In this document: one piece after another, positions 12,790-25,344 of the stretch
Layout: each line of letters opens with the position of its first letter
How positions within the stretch are numbered: the first letter of the stretch is position 1
Source: Odontocerum albicorne
Taxonomy: Eukaryota > Arthropoda > Insecta > Trichoptera > Odontoceridae
Direction of reading: 5' to 3'
NCBI GenBank assembly: GCA_949825065.1
Contig: OX463844.1
Span: 26,693,056-26,757,055, forward strand
DNA length: 64,000 nucleotides
Notes under the pieces: model-generated
Database searches by the model: none
The model's input: the letters and a program-made list of their open reading frames with translations, nothing else
Told to the model about the DNA's origin: nothing
Made by a program: the position numbers and the translations under genes

Positions 12790-13085
12790 TCTTTGGTGAG
12801 CTAATGGAAGGAAAAGAAAGCACGATGGGCTACGTAAAAGATATGAGGACATACTGCATGAGACGTTTAAAAACGTAAGTGCCCAACACAACTGGTAGCA
12901 AACATTAGCCAATAAAGTCAAGTGACGGGGAGCTGTTACTATTTTTCAGAGACCAAATGGAGAAACATGGCGCAAACATGCTACAAGTGCAGAAGCTCCT
13001 GGCCCTACATACAACAGGATATGCCTATTACAAATCAGCTTATATAGTCATGTCTGATAGCACCAACATCAGATATCCTGACCCC
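12790..13085 (+). mobile_element. LINE C-terminus with zinc-finger-like tail
   Basis: Reads GKRKHDGLRKRYEDILHETF and, after a frameshift, EAPGPTYNRICLLQISLYSH. In related LINEs this is the GxRKRYKDxLK segment followed by a final CxxCxRxCxSxxGLxSH finger, whose first cysteines are lost here. Confidence 0.7.
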
Positions 13086-13549
13086 CTACTCTGTATTGTG
13101 CAATACATAATATATTATACTCGTCACGGGTAATACAAATATTTCTTACATTTTCCTCAGCTTAAATTTCTACACTTATCACCTTTCCCTCTTTCATTAG
13201 TCTACTTTTTCCTCGCTCTACATTAATTTTAAACACATATATTGGTTTCATAGATTTTTAGCATCTCACATTCAACATGACTAAACCTTCTTTAGATAAT
13301 TTTCCTATTATTCTTCTTTCAATATCCGTCTCTGAAAAACAGTTATTATTTATCCGATCATTTATTACTCAATAAAACATTGTAATATCAGTTATTTTAT
13401 TCAATACCAGTATTTTTCCCTTTTATTGTGCAGGCTACACTTCCATATAGTTTAGTTCATTCCTCCCCATTGCTTACACTGTTTTAAGGAACAACGTAAG
13501 ACCCAAAATAACGCAATTTACAATGGAATAAAGAAATCTTCTTTACGTT

Positions 13550-13930
13550 ATATGAATATGACATCACTTTGTGATGAACAACTGCTTCAAAGGGTACCCT
13601 CCTCCAAAGGGGACACACCTGAGAGTGAAGAAGAGTCAATCGGTCCGGATATACCAATATACGATAGAATCGAGATCCCTTCGCAAATTATTGATTCGAT
13701 TATCATCTCAGTACTACAAAATGTGATCTGCAAAGATCCAGATGGTCGCAATAATTAAAAAAAAGGCGACGAAAATGATCGAAGCTGAGAAGATTGGCAA
13801 CAAGTTCCGATAATCAGGGAATAATTAGGTAGTCCAATAGCTTGGATGCACCAACAAGGGATCGAGACACGCACTGATGCAAGGAAATAAAGACCATGAT
13901 GACGACCGACAAACTTCCTGATAGTATTCA
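13550..13930 (+). mobile_element. LINE-like remnant, copy of the 1.6-2.2 kb repeat
   Basis: Opens with a 68-codon frame containing SKGDTPESEEESIGPDIPIY and then runs into stops. Blocks after 13700 match 1830-2010 in order. The text resembles the region upstream of the reverse transcriptase in some LINEs; this is inference only. Confidence 0.4.
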
Positions 13931-14989
13931 AGATGAGAGTGAAAAAGTTGATCTTGCCGTGATGAAATTATTAAATTGTATATGCTTGCTTTGTTATAGT
14001 TCATCTAGTGCTAGCTTTCTATAATACAAAACTGTCAATGTTGAATTTTACTTGTTTTTAACGTTATGTACAGCAAAGGTAATTTCATTGTTTAAATTTA
14101 AAAAAACAGAGCTTCTAGGCAGTCGTCAATCGAACCTTATTTTGTGCCTCTCAACACCTGACTGCATAGTGCACAATACCCATACACCAAGATTGATACT
14201 AGCACATCACTGTGCATAATGTTTTTTTTAATATTTTGTAACTTGATTTTTCATAAATAGAAATATGTGAACTATTCATCTTGTTACCTACAGCAACATA
14301 TTTTTCACTATGTTAATAGTTAATAATTTACAAAATACCATAAAAAAACTTTAATATAAGGATAACTTTGGCATCAATCTCCTCCGCCAATTAATTACCT
14401 AGAAAGAGAAAAATGAAGAAATTTATTTAAAAGAGATTGAGAAATAAATTTTATTAATGTCTTCTTTGAAATATATTTGTAATCAATCATTTTTTTTTCT
14501 TGAGACCAAACTTAATCTTCAAGGCAGATAGAAAGATAAATTACTGGTTACTTGTAAAATCTGAAATGTAATATTATAAAAATGCGTGTAAATTTATCCC
14601 ACGTACAAAACAAATACCGTAACGATTCTCCGATATTAGGAATATCAATTTTATAAAATCCGGTGGTACAAAAGATCATTATAATTTCCTGATGGATCTT
14701 GATTTAATAGGAAAACTTTTGCAATCCTCTGAAAACTTTATTCAGAATATCAAATTTAAGATCCATTATATTTTCAATGTCACTGGTGAATCTTACAAGT
14801 TTGTAAAACTTGGATTATGATTAAAATTTGAAATATCAAATATTCGATTAATCAATCATTTATAAACGTAATCTGAGATATTTATGAAACTGTTTGAAAT
14901 AATGATGTATGAAAATGCGTAACCTCCACTTCGACCTGCCCGTATTGTGTAAGAAGCACGTGTTCCTATCTGTAGCTTTTCTCTACTGT
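13931..14989. other. No gene recognised
   Basis: AT-rich DNA, no repeat family or exon recognised. Confidence 0.5.
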
Positions 14990-15065
14990 TATTTTTAATA
15001 ATTATAACAAAATAACAATCAATTTAGTGCCGTTTAGAGAGCGAAAGCTCCTCAACAGCGCTCTA
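14990..15065 (-). repeat. ATT-tailed 3' module, copy 1
   Basis: Minus strand: GGAGCTTTCGCTCTCTAAAC (stem-loop core), then GGCACTAAATTGATTGTTAT and an A/T tail. It follows the LINE at 15080-15660 in the same orientation, so it may be that LINE's 3' end. Confidence 0.6.
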
Positions 15066-15079
15066 ACTTAGAAATTGAA

Positions 15080-15660
15080 CCCTCTATCAGTCTTCTTCTT
15101 TTCTCTTGCCTTATCTCATCCGATTGGGGTCGACTGCTTGGACCTATTTTCTCCATCTCGCTCAATCTCGACAATCATTCGGAGATAGTCCGAATCTCCT
15201 CATGTTCTCCTCCACTTTCCTGCAAATTCTTTTCTTAGGTCTTCCTCGGCGTCCAATTCTTAGGATTCCGTCTGCGTCTATTTGAAAGATCCCAATATGT
15301 AGCTATCTTTAGCGTATACCCTTCATCCCGCCGTTGCGCGTGCCCATAGCAGCGTAGTCGTCCTTCCCTGATTTAATCTAATATTGAATCCACTTTAATT
15401 GTTTCACGAATTCATTAATTTCCGATCTTATCCAATCTAGTGACGCCCAGTTACCACTGTAGCATACGCATCTCCACGACATGGAGCAATTGTTTCTCTT
15501 TTTTCTTTAGAAACAAACACTCGGTTTCATGTAGTATAGCGGGCTCGATCATTATCTTTTAGGTCTTAATGAACCGACTACTATTGAGAAATAAAAAATA
15601 ATGTAGGTGAAGTATAAATAAAGGAATGTGGTGGCTACGTTAATAAAATTGGGTAATTTC
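15080..15660 (-). mobile_element. LINE 3' coding end
   Basis: Minus strand: RRGRPKKRICRKVEENMRRF and GLSPNDCRD followed by an RW and VDPNRMR end. The GRPxxRW-xDxV region marks the last part of many LINE ORF2 proteins. At 15590-15660 the sequence also resembles the 29.47-29.54 kb stretch (inverted AGCCACCAC block). Confidence 0.7.
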
Positions 15661-15827
15661 CTATATCTACACATCTACATTTATGATAAAATATTTTGTT
15701 AGAAAATTTACCAAAGATGGTACCAAACTACAAGGAAACCTTCATAGCTCTCCCGATAGTAAGAAATTACGCTGAAGGTAGAGTATAAAGTACAAATATA
15801 TCTGGAATAATATTCATTGTATTACAC

Positions 15828-16024
15828 TTTCGTTGTACACAGAACAACCTGACGGGCGTATCGCCATGTGTGAATCTCTTCCAACCAGCCAGAAGATGTT
15901 AAAGAGACCTTAAGTGAAATCTAGACTGGAATCCATTTTAAAAATCTAGATTTCAGCGGGATTTACACCCACAACCTCCGGGCTGGGAGACAGGCGTCTT
16001 ATCAACTAGGCCACGGAGATCATC
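15828..16024 (-). repeat. SINE-1 copy
   Basis: Near full-length, about 197 bp. Minus strand: head ATCTCCGTGGCCTAGTTGAT, GCCCGGAGGTTGTGGGT, body ending in GTTGTTCTGTGTACAAC and ACGAAAGTGTAAT. The B-box has a small deletion or substitution. Confidence 0.88.
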
Positions 16025-17389
16025 GTGTATAATCATTATTTTGAATGTGTTTAATATATAACCTTGTTTAATGAAAAATATTACAAGCGTACTTTGAAAT
16101 CGCTCAATTTTTTTTCTAGAATTGTTTCAAATTTCATTTAAAATCGATTATTCCCTCTTTTAAATTAATTGAACTATTACTATTTTATTTATTCCTTTTT
16201 CACATATATTACATTTGAATTTACAATATATCATTTCACGTTTTAATAAACAAATTAGTTTAACTAAAATTCCCTTTCCGTTATCGAATGGTAAACAGGC
16301 TGCGATCCCTTTACCAAAGTTTTAATCCTTTAACAAAATGAAAATAAAATTAGACGCCGACAAGTTCAATTTATATAGGACTTATCGGCTTAAACCCGAA
16401 AGACAACGAAATAATTTCGAGTGACAAAAGGGGGCAATTTGTTCCATTAAGTCAACAATTTTTCATTTTAATCCAAGACCGGATGAACTTAATTGTAATA
16501 TTTACTTTTATCGAGATACTGAAAGGATGAAACACACGTACATCAAATAACTTTTGAGAAAAAGTTTCGTTCTTTTATATTTCAGAATTCTTTTTTTTTT
16601 TCAATAAAGAAGAGCAAAATTTTGAATTATTCATGAAGCAGGTTTTTTTTTTAGTTTTCCCCATCATGCCATGTTGGCAGAGAAAACAAATCTCGGCTTC
16701 ATTATATCCTGATACAAATTTATCGCTTCTGTCACGTCCATACTATCTTATTATAAAAGCTTTATACTCTTCCCTGAACCGTTTATTTTAAAACATTCAT
16801 CACCTCAATTTTACCATCTGTTCAGTGCACTTTTCGTTTCTAATCAGAGGACTTGTAAATATATATTATTTGAATATTTCTTCTTCTTCGTGTAGTGTCC
16901 GGTGCTTTTGGCGTTGGCAATCACTTAAGAAAAATTTATCTGACTCTAGTGGGACGAAACAACTAATCAACCGTCTGGATATCAACAGTGCTAGCATGTC
17001 GTATTAAAAAAATATTTTATTTAATTTATTAATGATCCATGATTCCAAATATATGCCTTTATGAATTCAGAATTAACATATACTAGTAAAACTCGCATTT
17101 TGTGGACAACTTTGAATACAAACGTAATATCTGTCAAATAAAACAATGCGCATTGTAATATTGCCGAGAACGAAACGTGGAAGGCAATTATTTGCGTATT
17201 GATTTGAGTTTATTGAACAGCCCTACAGATAACATTTTTTAAATATTCAATTTCAAGTAAAAATATAAACCTTTATAATTTATAGTGGTGGTTCTAAACG
17301 AGTAGTATGTTTATAGTACTTGTTAGCTGATTTTTTTAGAATAAGAATTAATAAAATTGGCAATGCTCACACTTTCGGGGAAAACTGAT
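16025..17389. other. No gene recognised
   Basis: 16270-16520 is of moderate complexity and single-copy in the window; the rest is AT-rich. A 60-codon frame at 16825 has no known motif. Confidence 0.45.
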
Positions 17390-17880
17390 ACGAGTCACGT
17401 CCAGCAGTAACAGGTCTTGTACTTTCTCGAAGTTTGTAGTTTTTCAAGAAAAATCAAAAGCTTCTTGGTGTTTCTCTTGATAGTGAGCTTTCTTTTGACA
17501 TACAAATAGGTTACACAGTTTCATCGGACTTATAAAGTTTTAGATAGTTAAAATGGTTAGGTTGATGTCTTTCAACAAAGTAAGTACAAACTTTTATTAA
17601 TTCGTTTACAGTATCGTGTTTCTTTTGTATTCAAATTCTTTATTGGGCTGTGTCCATTATATCTTTCGAATCATTGCCTGAAAGATGTTTCTTTAGAACA
17701 AAGTAGATATTTCAAGTCGATTCCTTCATCTAATAAATTCATAGTTCTAAATCGATCCAATACACTGATTATGATAAAGTTTTGGCCGTTGCTGAGGCGT
17801 GAAACGGTCTACATCTTAGTGTGAAATATATGGGTGGCGTGTGCAGCTTTAGGAAGAACTTAAAGACAACTTTTTTGGAA
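17390..17880 (+). mobile_element. LINE RT C-terminal relic
   Basis: Plus strand: KLLGVSLDSELSFDIQIGYT, the LGV-(I/L)DS--F--HI motif after the RT palm. Later it reads FKFFIGLCPLYLS, the LFKxxHxLCPxYL motif. The mariner A insertion begins 130 bp downstream. Confidence 0.72.
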
Positions 17881-18008
17881 GTCCTTTCAAAATGTATATT
17901 GATAAAAGAACACTACGCACATACATTACACTACACCTAAAGCCGAATTTGTTACTATCACAAACCGGAAGATCTGAAAAGGTTTCTTCACAGTATTTTT
18001 ACCAAATA

Positions 18009-18039
18009 TTAGGTCCTTACATATGAAATTGGCGTTTTG
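18009..18039 (+). repeat. Left TIR of mariner A
   Basis: 31 bp, identical to the reverse complement of 19125-19155; preceded by TA at 18007-18008. Confidence 0.95.
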
Positions 18040-18197
18040 CCGTACTGGCAACTTTGATCTCAAATATCTTCTCTTTGGTTAGGAATTCCAAATTCAAATT
18101 TATACAGCTATTTACTCAAGTATTTGTGTTTCGAAAATTATAATTCATTTGTTTTTTCCTCAATTGTTTTTTTTCTTTGCGTCACTCAGTTTACAAA

Positions 18198-19077
18198 ATG
18201 GAAAACTTGAAATATCGCGTTATTTACGAGTACGAGTTCCACCGTGGCACCAGTGCTGCAGAAACGGCTCGAAGGATTAATGATGTGTATGGCGACGGTG
18301 CCGCAAAAGAAAACACAGTGCGTTTTTGGTTCCAACGTTTTCGTTCTGGAAATTTCGACCTGCAGAACAAGCCCCGTGGACGGCCGGAGACCAAAGTTGA
18401 TAATGAAGAATTGAAGGCTATTGTGGAAGCGGATCCATCGCAAACCACGTCCGAGTTAGCTGCAGGCTGCGGTGTTAGTGATAAAACTGTTTTAATCCAC
18501 TTGAAGCAAATTGGGAAGGTGAAAAAGCTTGAAAGGTGGGTACCTCACGAATTGAGTGAAGCAAATCAACAAACGCGCGTTGACTGCTGCGTTGCATTAC
18601 TCAACCGGCACAATAATGAAGGGATTTTGAATCGAATCATTACCTGTGATGAAAAGTGGATCCTGTATGATAATCGGAAGCGCTCATCGCAATGGCTGAA
18701 CCCTGCCGAACCAGCCAAACCATGCCCCAAGCGAAAATTGACTCCAAAAAAGTTACTTGTGAGCTTTTGGTGGACTAGTGCTGGTGTCGTTCACTACAGC
18801 TTTCTTAAATCTGACGGCTACCAAATTAGAAGAGCTTCAATTGGAATGTCTAAGACATCCACCGTACTCTCCGGACCTTGCCCCAACGGATTACTATTTT
18901 TTTCGAAATTTGGATAACTTCTTGCAAGGGAAAAAATTCAACTCCGATGGGGCAGTCCAAACCGACTTCAAAGATTTTATTGATTCCCGTCCGAATGGTT
19001 TTTTTAGTAAAGGGATCGATGAACTACCTATGAGATAGCAAAAGTGCATAGATAGCAATGGTACATACTTTGATTAA
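18198..19077 (+). pseudogene. Mariner A transposase (frameshifted, one nonsense codon)
   Basis: DDD-type mariner transposase, which cuts and pastes the element at TA sites. The likely start is the ATG at 18198 (MENLKYRVIYEYEF), not the upstream TTG at 18177. The N-terminal paired HTH region contains ARRINDVYGDG and VRFWFQRF, and the linker carries WVPHEL. The first catalytic Asp is kept in ITCDEKW. At about 18812-18818 a deletion joins the segment after HYSFLKS directly to ATKLEELQLECL in another frame, removing the HDNARPH block with the second Asp. The third catalytic region, PPYSPDLAPTDYYFF, is intact. A TAG at 19036-19038 replaces the family Trp, and the ancestral stop is TAA at 19075-19077. 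The product cannot be active. The wording resembles cecropia-subfamily mariners; the subfamily call is from memory. Confidence 0.93.
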
Positions 19078-19124
19078 ATAAATATATTATATTAAAAAAA
19101 AATCAACTTTATGTTCCTCCCAAA

Positions 19125-19155
19125 CAAAACGCCAATTTCATATGTAAGGACCTAA
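19125..19155 (-). repeat. Right TIR of mariner A
   Basis: 31 bp, exact reverse complement of the left TIR; followed by TA at 19156-19157. Confidence 0.95.
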
Positions 19156-19159
19156 TATA

Positions 19160-20189
19160 TTATACTTTTTTTTTTCATTATTTTTAATGCCTTACATGAG
19201 ATTCTGCCCGCGCGTTTTATGAATTGTCTTTTTATTATTTTTATTATTATAACGATATCATGTACTTAAACATTTTCCGTCTTGGTATCACGCAGAGATT
19301 TCATCTTAGGTTTTATGGTTGTGTTTTTTAGACATCTGTTGTAATTTTTGGGGCTATCTGGATCAATCCATAGATCGCATGTGGTACTGTGATGATAATC
19401 AAAACGATAATTTCCGAAGAATTATCAATTCCATTTTACATTGTTACACCTTTGGACCGGTTGAATACTCTGCTCTAATAGCGTTTTCCGCGAAATTATT
19501 GACAAACTAGCTGGATTTCTTGAACTACAGGCCTTATAAGTGTATTTATTATGCTAAAAGTCACATTCCTTATCTCGCGACGTTTGATCTTTAGTCCGTC
19601 GTTGCATTATTTTCACACTCAAGTGTATCGCCGCTAGAGAAGGAGACGATGCTATGTCACTTTTTGGTCGGAAATCTGCTACAAAACTTTATCATATTCC
19701 GTTATCGAATGAAATCATTGAAATATCGCTGATTAATAGCAATACATGTTTACTCTTGGGAATTCATTTCCTAAAAAAGTATGATTTGTGCTATTGACGA
19801 TTAGTAAAAAACCCTGTGTAATAAATATGTTTTGCTTGGTATTCAATCATTTATTGGCAATGAAATATTGTTTCTATATAAAATGAGGATATTTGGATTT
19901 AAAGGGCGGGGGATATTATCATGAATAAACAGAGATTATAACGATTTAATTTCCAAGTGAGACAACAGAACCCAGAATTATGTTATCTCGACATTTTTTT
20001 CTTCCTTATTTTTGTCATTCACAGATCAAGATTATTATTCGGCACTATACGGCAATAAATAAATGGAACAAAAAATATATGTTTGAATTTTCAACACTAA
20101 TAAATCAACATTGGAAAAACTTTTTCTTTGTCACATTCTTTAGGGTCAAAATAATATAACAATAAAAATATTTCTACTTTGATAAAATA
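19160..20189. other. No gene recognised
   Basis: AT-rich flank of mariner A with no repeat or exon motif. Confidence 0.5.
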
Positions 20190-20420
20190 TTTATCTAAAT
20201 ATGAGTAAAGGTGTGGTAAAAGAATATCATGGAAAGTGTTGTTTGATCAAGTGAATGATATTTTGTCGGAAGGAAACGTAAAAAGTTGGAAACTTTGTAG
20301 TTGTATAAGACGGTGTGCGGATGTGGAAGAGGCGAAGGGTATGTGTCGAGATAGGAAAGTTTGATGCTCTGAAAGGTCTGCCTACCCGACATTGAATTCA
20401 TGTGATGGAATGTATGCAAA
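20190..20420 (+). mobile_element. LINE 3' end
   Basis: In-order but frameshifted match to the shared LINE tail: GTGGTAAAAGAATATCATGG, GATCAAGTGAATGATATTTT, then GATAGGAAAGTTTGATGCTC and a decayed CCTACCC...G. The same blocks recur at 27.6 kb and 39.5 kb. Confidence 0.6.
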
Positions 20421-20599
20421 GATAAATAATAATTAATTATTTTCATGCCTTCCATAAAACTCTGTAAATTATGATTCAGCATTCAAATGATGTACATTAA
20501 GCGATTTCATTTAAATATAAATATAACTAAAGGGACCAATAAAACCATTCGTTAAAATAATATATTACCGTCAAATTTATTTTTGTGAGCTGAAAGGTG

Positions 20600-20920
20600 A
20601 TTTGTTAAGAAAAATAAAGAGCACACTGAGATGGTTAGGGCAAGTGGAACGAATAAATTAATAAAAACCAAAAAAATACATATATGTGCTAAAAATGTAC
20701 ATGCTAATGAGAGCGGAAAGCGTGATAAAATATATCAAGGAAAGTATGGTTAGATCAATAGAATGTTATTTTGAATGTAGGATATGTAAGAAATCAGAAA
20801 AATCGTAAAAGTTGTATAAGGAGGTACTGAAGAGGTAAAATATTAGTGTCGAAATATGAAATTCTGGCGCTCCTGCCTGTCTACTCCAACAGAGAAACGG
20901 TTGAATTGTACGTATCAATG
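20600..20920 (+). mobile_element. LINE 3' end
   Basis: Plus strand: GAGATGGTTAGGGCAAGTGG (LRWLGQVER), then GAAAGCGTGATAAAATATAT and the terminal CCTGTCTACTCCAACAGAGA-type end. Same LINE family as at 43.8 kb and 57.5 kb. Confidence 0.65.
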
Positions 20921-21399
20921 ATTAGTTTATTCTATCATTGGAAAATATTGTCCTTATTGTATTATTATATTGATATTGTTACGAGTAGAATTAATTGTAT
21001 TGAAAGTTTTCTTATTTCATTACCATTTTCTTTATCTCTTTTATGAAAAAAATCAAACAATTATCTTAAATGGAGAACAACCAGAATATACGAACCTTGA
21101 AAATTTTTGTGGTTAATTGCTTAAAACTGAAAATTAGATAATACTTGAAAATTTTGCATCTGTCCATTGAGTTTTCTTTCTTTCCCGGTTTTCTAGGGTG
21201 TTTTAAGTTGAAAATAAATATATTATTTTCTACAGCCAACTTGGCAACCATTCTGGAAATTATCTTATCTGAAAAACCTCTGTTTTCTAATTTAAACAGG
21301 GATTTATGGACTATGGTTTTAAAGTTCACTTGTCTTGAAAGATTTATGAATGAATAAAATTTATGGTTACATGAAGGGTTTTTATTTTACAACCATCTG

Positions 21400-21890
21400 G
21401 GTATTTCATCTTTTCCTTTTGTCTCTGTTTACTATAAATAATGTATATATCATCACGCCAAGTCCCTTTTGGAATAAACAGTGAAGAAAAATCTCCACGC
21501 TTTATTTTCCATATACAGAGCTCTCGCCTTGTCCACATCCATACATTTCGTAATAGATGTTCTCCTGTTTTTCATAATTTTTATTTTTCACTACGTTCAT
21601 ATTTATCCAACTGTTACTTTCAACTCTTTTTTTTATTTACCCCTTCCTCGCTCCCTATTAATTCTAGAAAAATATATTCGTTAATCTTGTGCAACTCAGT
21701 CTGTCAATGTGACAAAACAAATCAAGATTCCTTCCTTATTTCTATTATACTTTACTGTCCTTCTCTTAAAATCTTTCTGTTTCCTATTTTTTCTTACTCT
21801 ACCAAACATTTTTATACCAGATATTCTACACAAGACACGCTTTCTGTACTGTATTTACGAGTATTCTGCTCTTATCACTCGTTTTGACAA
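21400..21890 (-). mobile_element. LINE RT C-terminal region and 3' end
   Basis: Minus strand: YRKRVLCRISGIKMFGRVRK, then INRERGRGK, NRRTSITKCMDVDKARALYM and ENKAWRFFFTVYSKRDLA. All family landmarks are in order with frameshifts. The long plus-strand frame here (21441-21887) is a shadow of this relic. Confidence 0.8.
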
Positions 21891-24800
21891 ATGAAGATTT
21901 GGCAAACCATCTCAAGATTTCTTACTTGATTCTACTTCTAAAATGTATTTTCAACGAACTTATATTTTTTTCGAATATTTCAAACTGAATCAAACATTGA
22001 AAAACCAGAAATCCTACGTGCATCGTGCTATTGTATCACATTTATTCTTTACTCTTCGTTCGTTTTCAATTTCCAGACTTTTCGTACACTATGTTTAATT
22101 CCATACGTAATGATCGTGCACGGCATTGTGCATAGTCAGTGTTTTTTGTAAAAAAAAAAGAGTACTACGAGCACTTTTGACCCTGTTATTATCAGCAACA
22201 CGCCGTACAATATATTTCTTAATCTTGGCATTTCTCGAAAACAAAATTCTCTAAAAACGGTTTTGCTCGATTCATATTATTTAATTTATTATTGTGATGA
22301 AAAACAAAATATTTTTCTTTATTAAATTTTGTACTCAGGGTATCATGATTTATAATTGAAACTAGTGCTCGATTTGAAATGTTTTTTCTCTTTGTATTTT
22401 ATTGGTTATATTGTCTTCTTCGTATCGAAAAAAAATTGACATGAAAAGAAGATCAATCAATTTTCAAGCGAGTGGAAACAAGAAAAGGAAGGAATATATA
22501 TCATCATGTATGATCTATTGGTAATAAGAAAAATTTATTAGAGCTTTCTACCTAAAATTTTCATTAATTGAACGAAATCTGAAGAGGTTTAATAATCTGT
22601 TACAAATTTTCTTGGTTTCTTGGAAACCTTAAATATATCCATTCATTGAAATACAATTTTTAATACATGAAATCGACCTAATACAAATTGGGTCGATTTG
22701 GTATATCATAATTATTGTACAATACATTAAAAATGATTATTGAATGCAGCATTTTTTCTTAATATGTTACATATCATAACAAAATATCTTCCTGAATCCG
22801 TAACTTCGTCTCATAAAATAAATCATTTTTCAAACTCTATACCCAACCACGCGTTTTTTTTTTTTTTGAAAAACTGACAAATGGTACATTTATTTTTATC
22901 AGACACTTTAAATTGATTTTGTCCTTTCATAACAAATATCTGTGTTTGAACATCGCTTATCCGAAACCTTCGTTTGGATTCTCATCCATTCTTTTAAATC
23001 ACGTAATCCCACTCCAAAAATATTGTCTGATCCTTTTAAACCACACTGTAAAACTGGTGTAACAATATAAAAAAAAACAAAAACGAAATGTTCCTTTGTA
23101 CTTTATTGGAAAATAAACCGTTCACAAAAGGATATTAAGACACTTTTTTAGGAATAGGATAAACTGCCTTGGATCGCAAGAATTACATTCCACAAATAAC
23201 CAATGTCAACTTAACGCTTATTGAAAAAGTTTTTAAATCGATATGGAAAAATTATTTCTTTTTAAAAAAACTGGTTAATATTTTTTGTCTTGCCACACAA
23301 AAGCAAATAAATGTTAACATCACAGTTTCTCTTAATTGTATTGAAAAACAACAAAAGAAAAGGGATATAAAATTAATAATAATTTACTTTGATATTCCAC
23401 TTATTATATTTATCCTCGCTACACCTGTAGTATTTATATATAAAATTATTGGAATAAAGAAATTCATTGTTTAATATGGAGTTACACAAAGTTTAAAGAA
23501 AACCTTTTGATAAAATGAAATACATTAATATTGAAAAGGTTTTAAAACTGATTTTGAAAAAAATATTTTTAATGAACTAGTAAATATTTTTTGATTTTAC
23601 CATACAAAAGCAAATTATATAGCTAACAAATTATATAGGATTTATGTGAGCTCGTGAGTGTGAGTTTCTTCTTGTTTTAATTTTGGATGTTTTTGTATTT
23701 GTGTTTCTGTGTGTTTTTCTTTTTTTCTTCTTTTTTTTTTGTTTTGAATTTGTTTTGATTTTTATTCTTATGATTGTGTGCGGTATATTGTGGGATGAAT
23801 ATTTTTGGTCTTTCTGGAGTGATAATGTGTGAGGAGTTGAGTTTCGCAAGATGTTTCCAGTTGTAGTTGAGTGTCACTGTTTGTCAGGTTGATGAGAGCG
23901 TGCAACGGAGTTTTTTTGTGTTATCAAAAATCGGAAAGAAGTATCGATTTACTTTTTCATGCTAAATATCCTCAGTGAGATACAGGCAAAAGCCTAGTTT
24001 ACTGGGGATATGACAAATGAAAGGCAACAAACACAGATCCATTAAAATTATATGTCCAAATCAAATTACCTGTTGGTTTTTCTCAAATTGTGTATATTTC
24101 TTGTCATGTGTAATAATAAATAAAAACAAAAAAAATGTCTGAATTGCAAACAAAAGAAAATATATTTTATCATTGTCAAGATTTTGAAATTACTTTAAAT
24201 TCTTTTTTTATGAACTCTTCTTTTTTTCTGATTTACATTTTTGTCTCATTGCATCAAAAAAATTAATACTTCAATCAATATGTATACTGGTGACGTATAA
24301 AAAAACAAAAAAATTAACATGAAAATTATTCTTTCGTTATTAATTAATTAGAATGGAGAAATGAACAATAAATATGATTGTATGAAATTAAAAAACCCTC
24401 TTTTTTCGGCTTAAAAACCTTAAATTTTGTCCTCCAAACCATTCAACTTAAAAATATGACATCAATTCAATATGTCAACTTAAAACATACTTTTTTCTAT
24501 ATTTTAATTCTGATCTTATTTATATTTTTGAGTATAATTCTAGTACTCGTATCATACGAGTATGTTAATTATTCCATTTCTTTTAAATATGAATTTCAAA
24601 TTCCAATTAATTGTTATTATAAAACGACTTAAAAATTCTTCTAGATTTTGGAGTAATTAATATGTTTAAGATTTATTAGTTTACGGTCATTAAAAAATTA
24701 AAAAAACTATTGTTTTCATTTGAATTTATTGTAAAATTCATTAAATAACACTTATAGATTGGAATATATCCTTTCCTATTTAGTTCTCTCTCATAATGTT

Positions 24801-25075
24801 TGTCGAATACTGAAGATAATATTGTTAGCACTCACGAATTGGTATTTTCAGACGTTATTGCTCACGAATATTTTTTTCAATTCACACTTGTATAATGACA
24901 ATCAAGATTACGGTTGAGTTTATTTTTATTCCAAATAAAAATTTAAATCCTCTTCCATAATTCTAGCTAAGTAATATTGTAGAATTTTCAAAGCTAAATC
25001 AAAATCTTATCTTTAAAGATTGACCGTACTACCATCCTTTAATACATTTAATAAATCAGCTTCAATTTTAGTAAA
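21891..25075. other. Low-complexity AT-rich DNA
   Basis: Includes a strongly T/G-biased strand at 23640-23880 whose opposite strand gives a Lys/Thr/Asn-rich false frame. Nothing supported. Confidence 0.5.
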
Positions 25076-25167
25076 CTACCATTATTTATACTCACTAGCC
25101 TACCATTATTTCTACTTACTAGCTTACCATTATTTTTACTTACTTACCTACAATTATTTCTTAGGCA
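25076..25167. repeat. Tandem array, four 24-bp units
   Basis: (C/T)TACCATTATTTxTACT(T/C)ACTAGC units begin at 25076, 25100, 25124 and 25148 (the last is partial). It abuts a LINE fragment on its right. Confidence 0.9.
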
Positions 25168-25340
25168 AAGATTGCCTTTTAATGTTTCCAGTGAACAGGT
25201 CTTCTTTTCTACGTCGTATTTTACTGTCCACGCTGTTAGACTTACCAAAACTATCTACCAATAAGACGGGAATCATTGTTGACGCTTTCAAAAAGCAAAC
25301 TAAAGAATACTGCATCTCCTTCCAGTAACATAAAGCGTGT
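25165..25340 (+). mobile_element. LINE RT C-terminal scrap
   Basis: Reads GKDCLLMFPVNRSSFLRRIL, STLLDLPKLSTNKTG and DAFKKQTKEYCISFQ before a stop. This aligns with the fragment at 28830-29110 (NRDCLLAFPVHRS, AERLWNQLQTNIR, CFKKRLKKLF). Confidence 0.65.
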
Positions 25341-25344
25341 TCAT

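Larger units (their letters stand above)
18009..19155 (+). mobile_element. Mariner A: internally deleted cecropia-like mariner with perfect TIRs
   Basis: A 1147-bp Tc1/mariner element. The 31-bp ends, 18009-18039 and 19125-19155, are exact inverted repeats beginning TTAGGTCCTTACATATGAAA. A TA dinucleotide flanks each end (18007-18008 and 19156-19157), the expected target-site duplication. It encodes a broken transposase on the same strand. The element is about 150 bp shorter than a full copy would be, the loss lying inside the catalytic domain. Perfect ends with a dead gene indicate a young or recently mobilised non-autonomous copy. Confidence 0.95.

Noticed and set aside
18186..18448. Minus-strand frames opposite the mariner A transposase
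   Set aside because: Shadows of the transposase coding strand.
18177..18917. 246-codon frame taken as an intact transposase
   Set aside because: Starts at TTG; the true ATG is 18198, and the C-terminal part after 18815 is out of frame because of a deletion.
21441..21887. 148-codon plus-strand frame
   Set aside because: Antisense shadow of a minus-strand LINE RT tail whose landmarks are in order.
23631..23877. Lys/Asn/Thr-rich minus-strand frame
   Set aside because: Product of a T/G-biased low-complexity strand.
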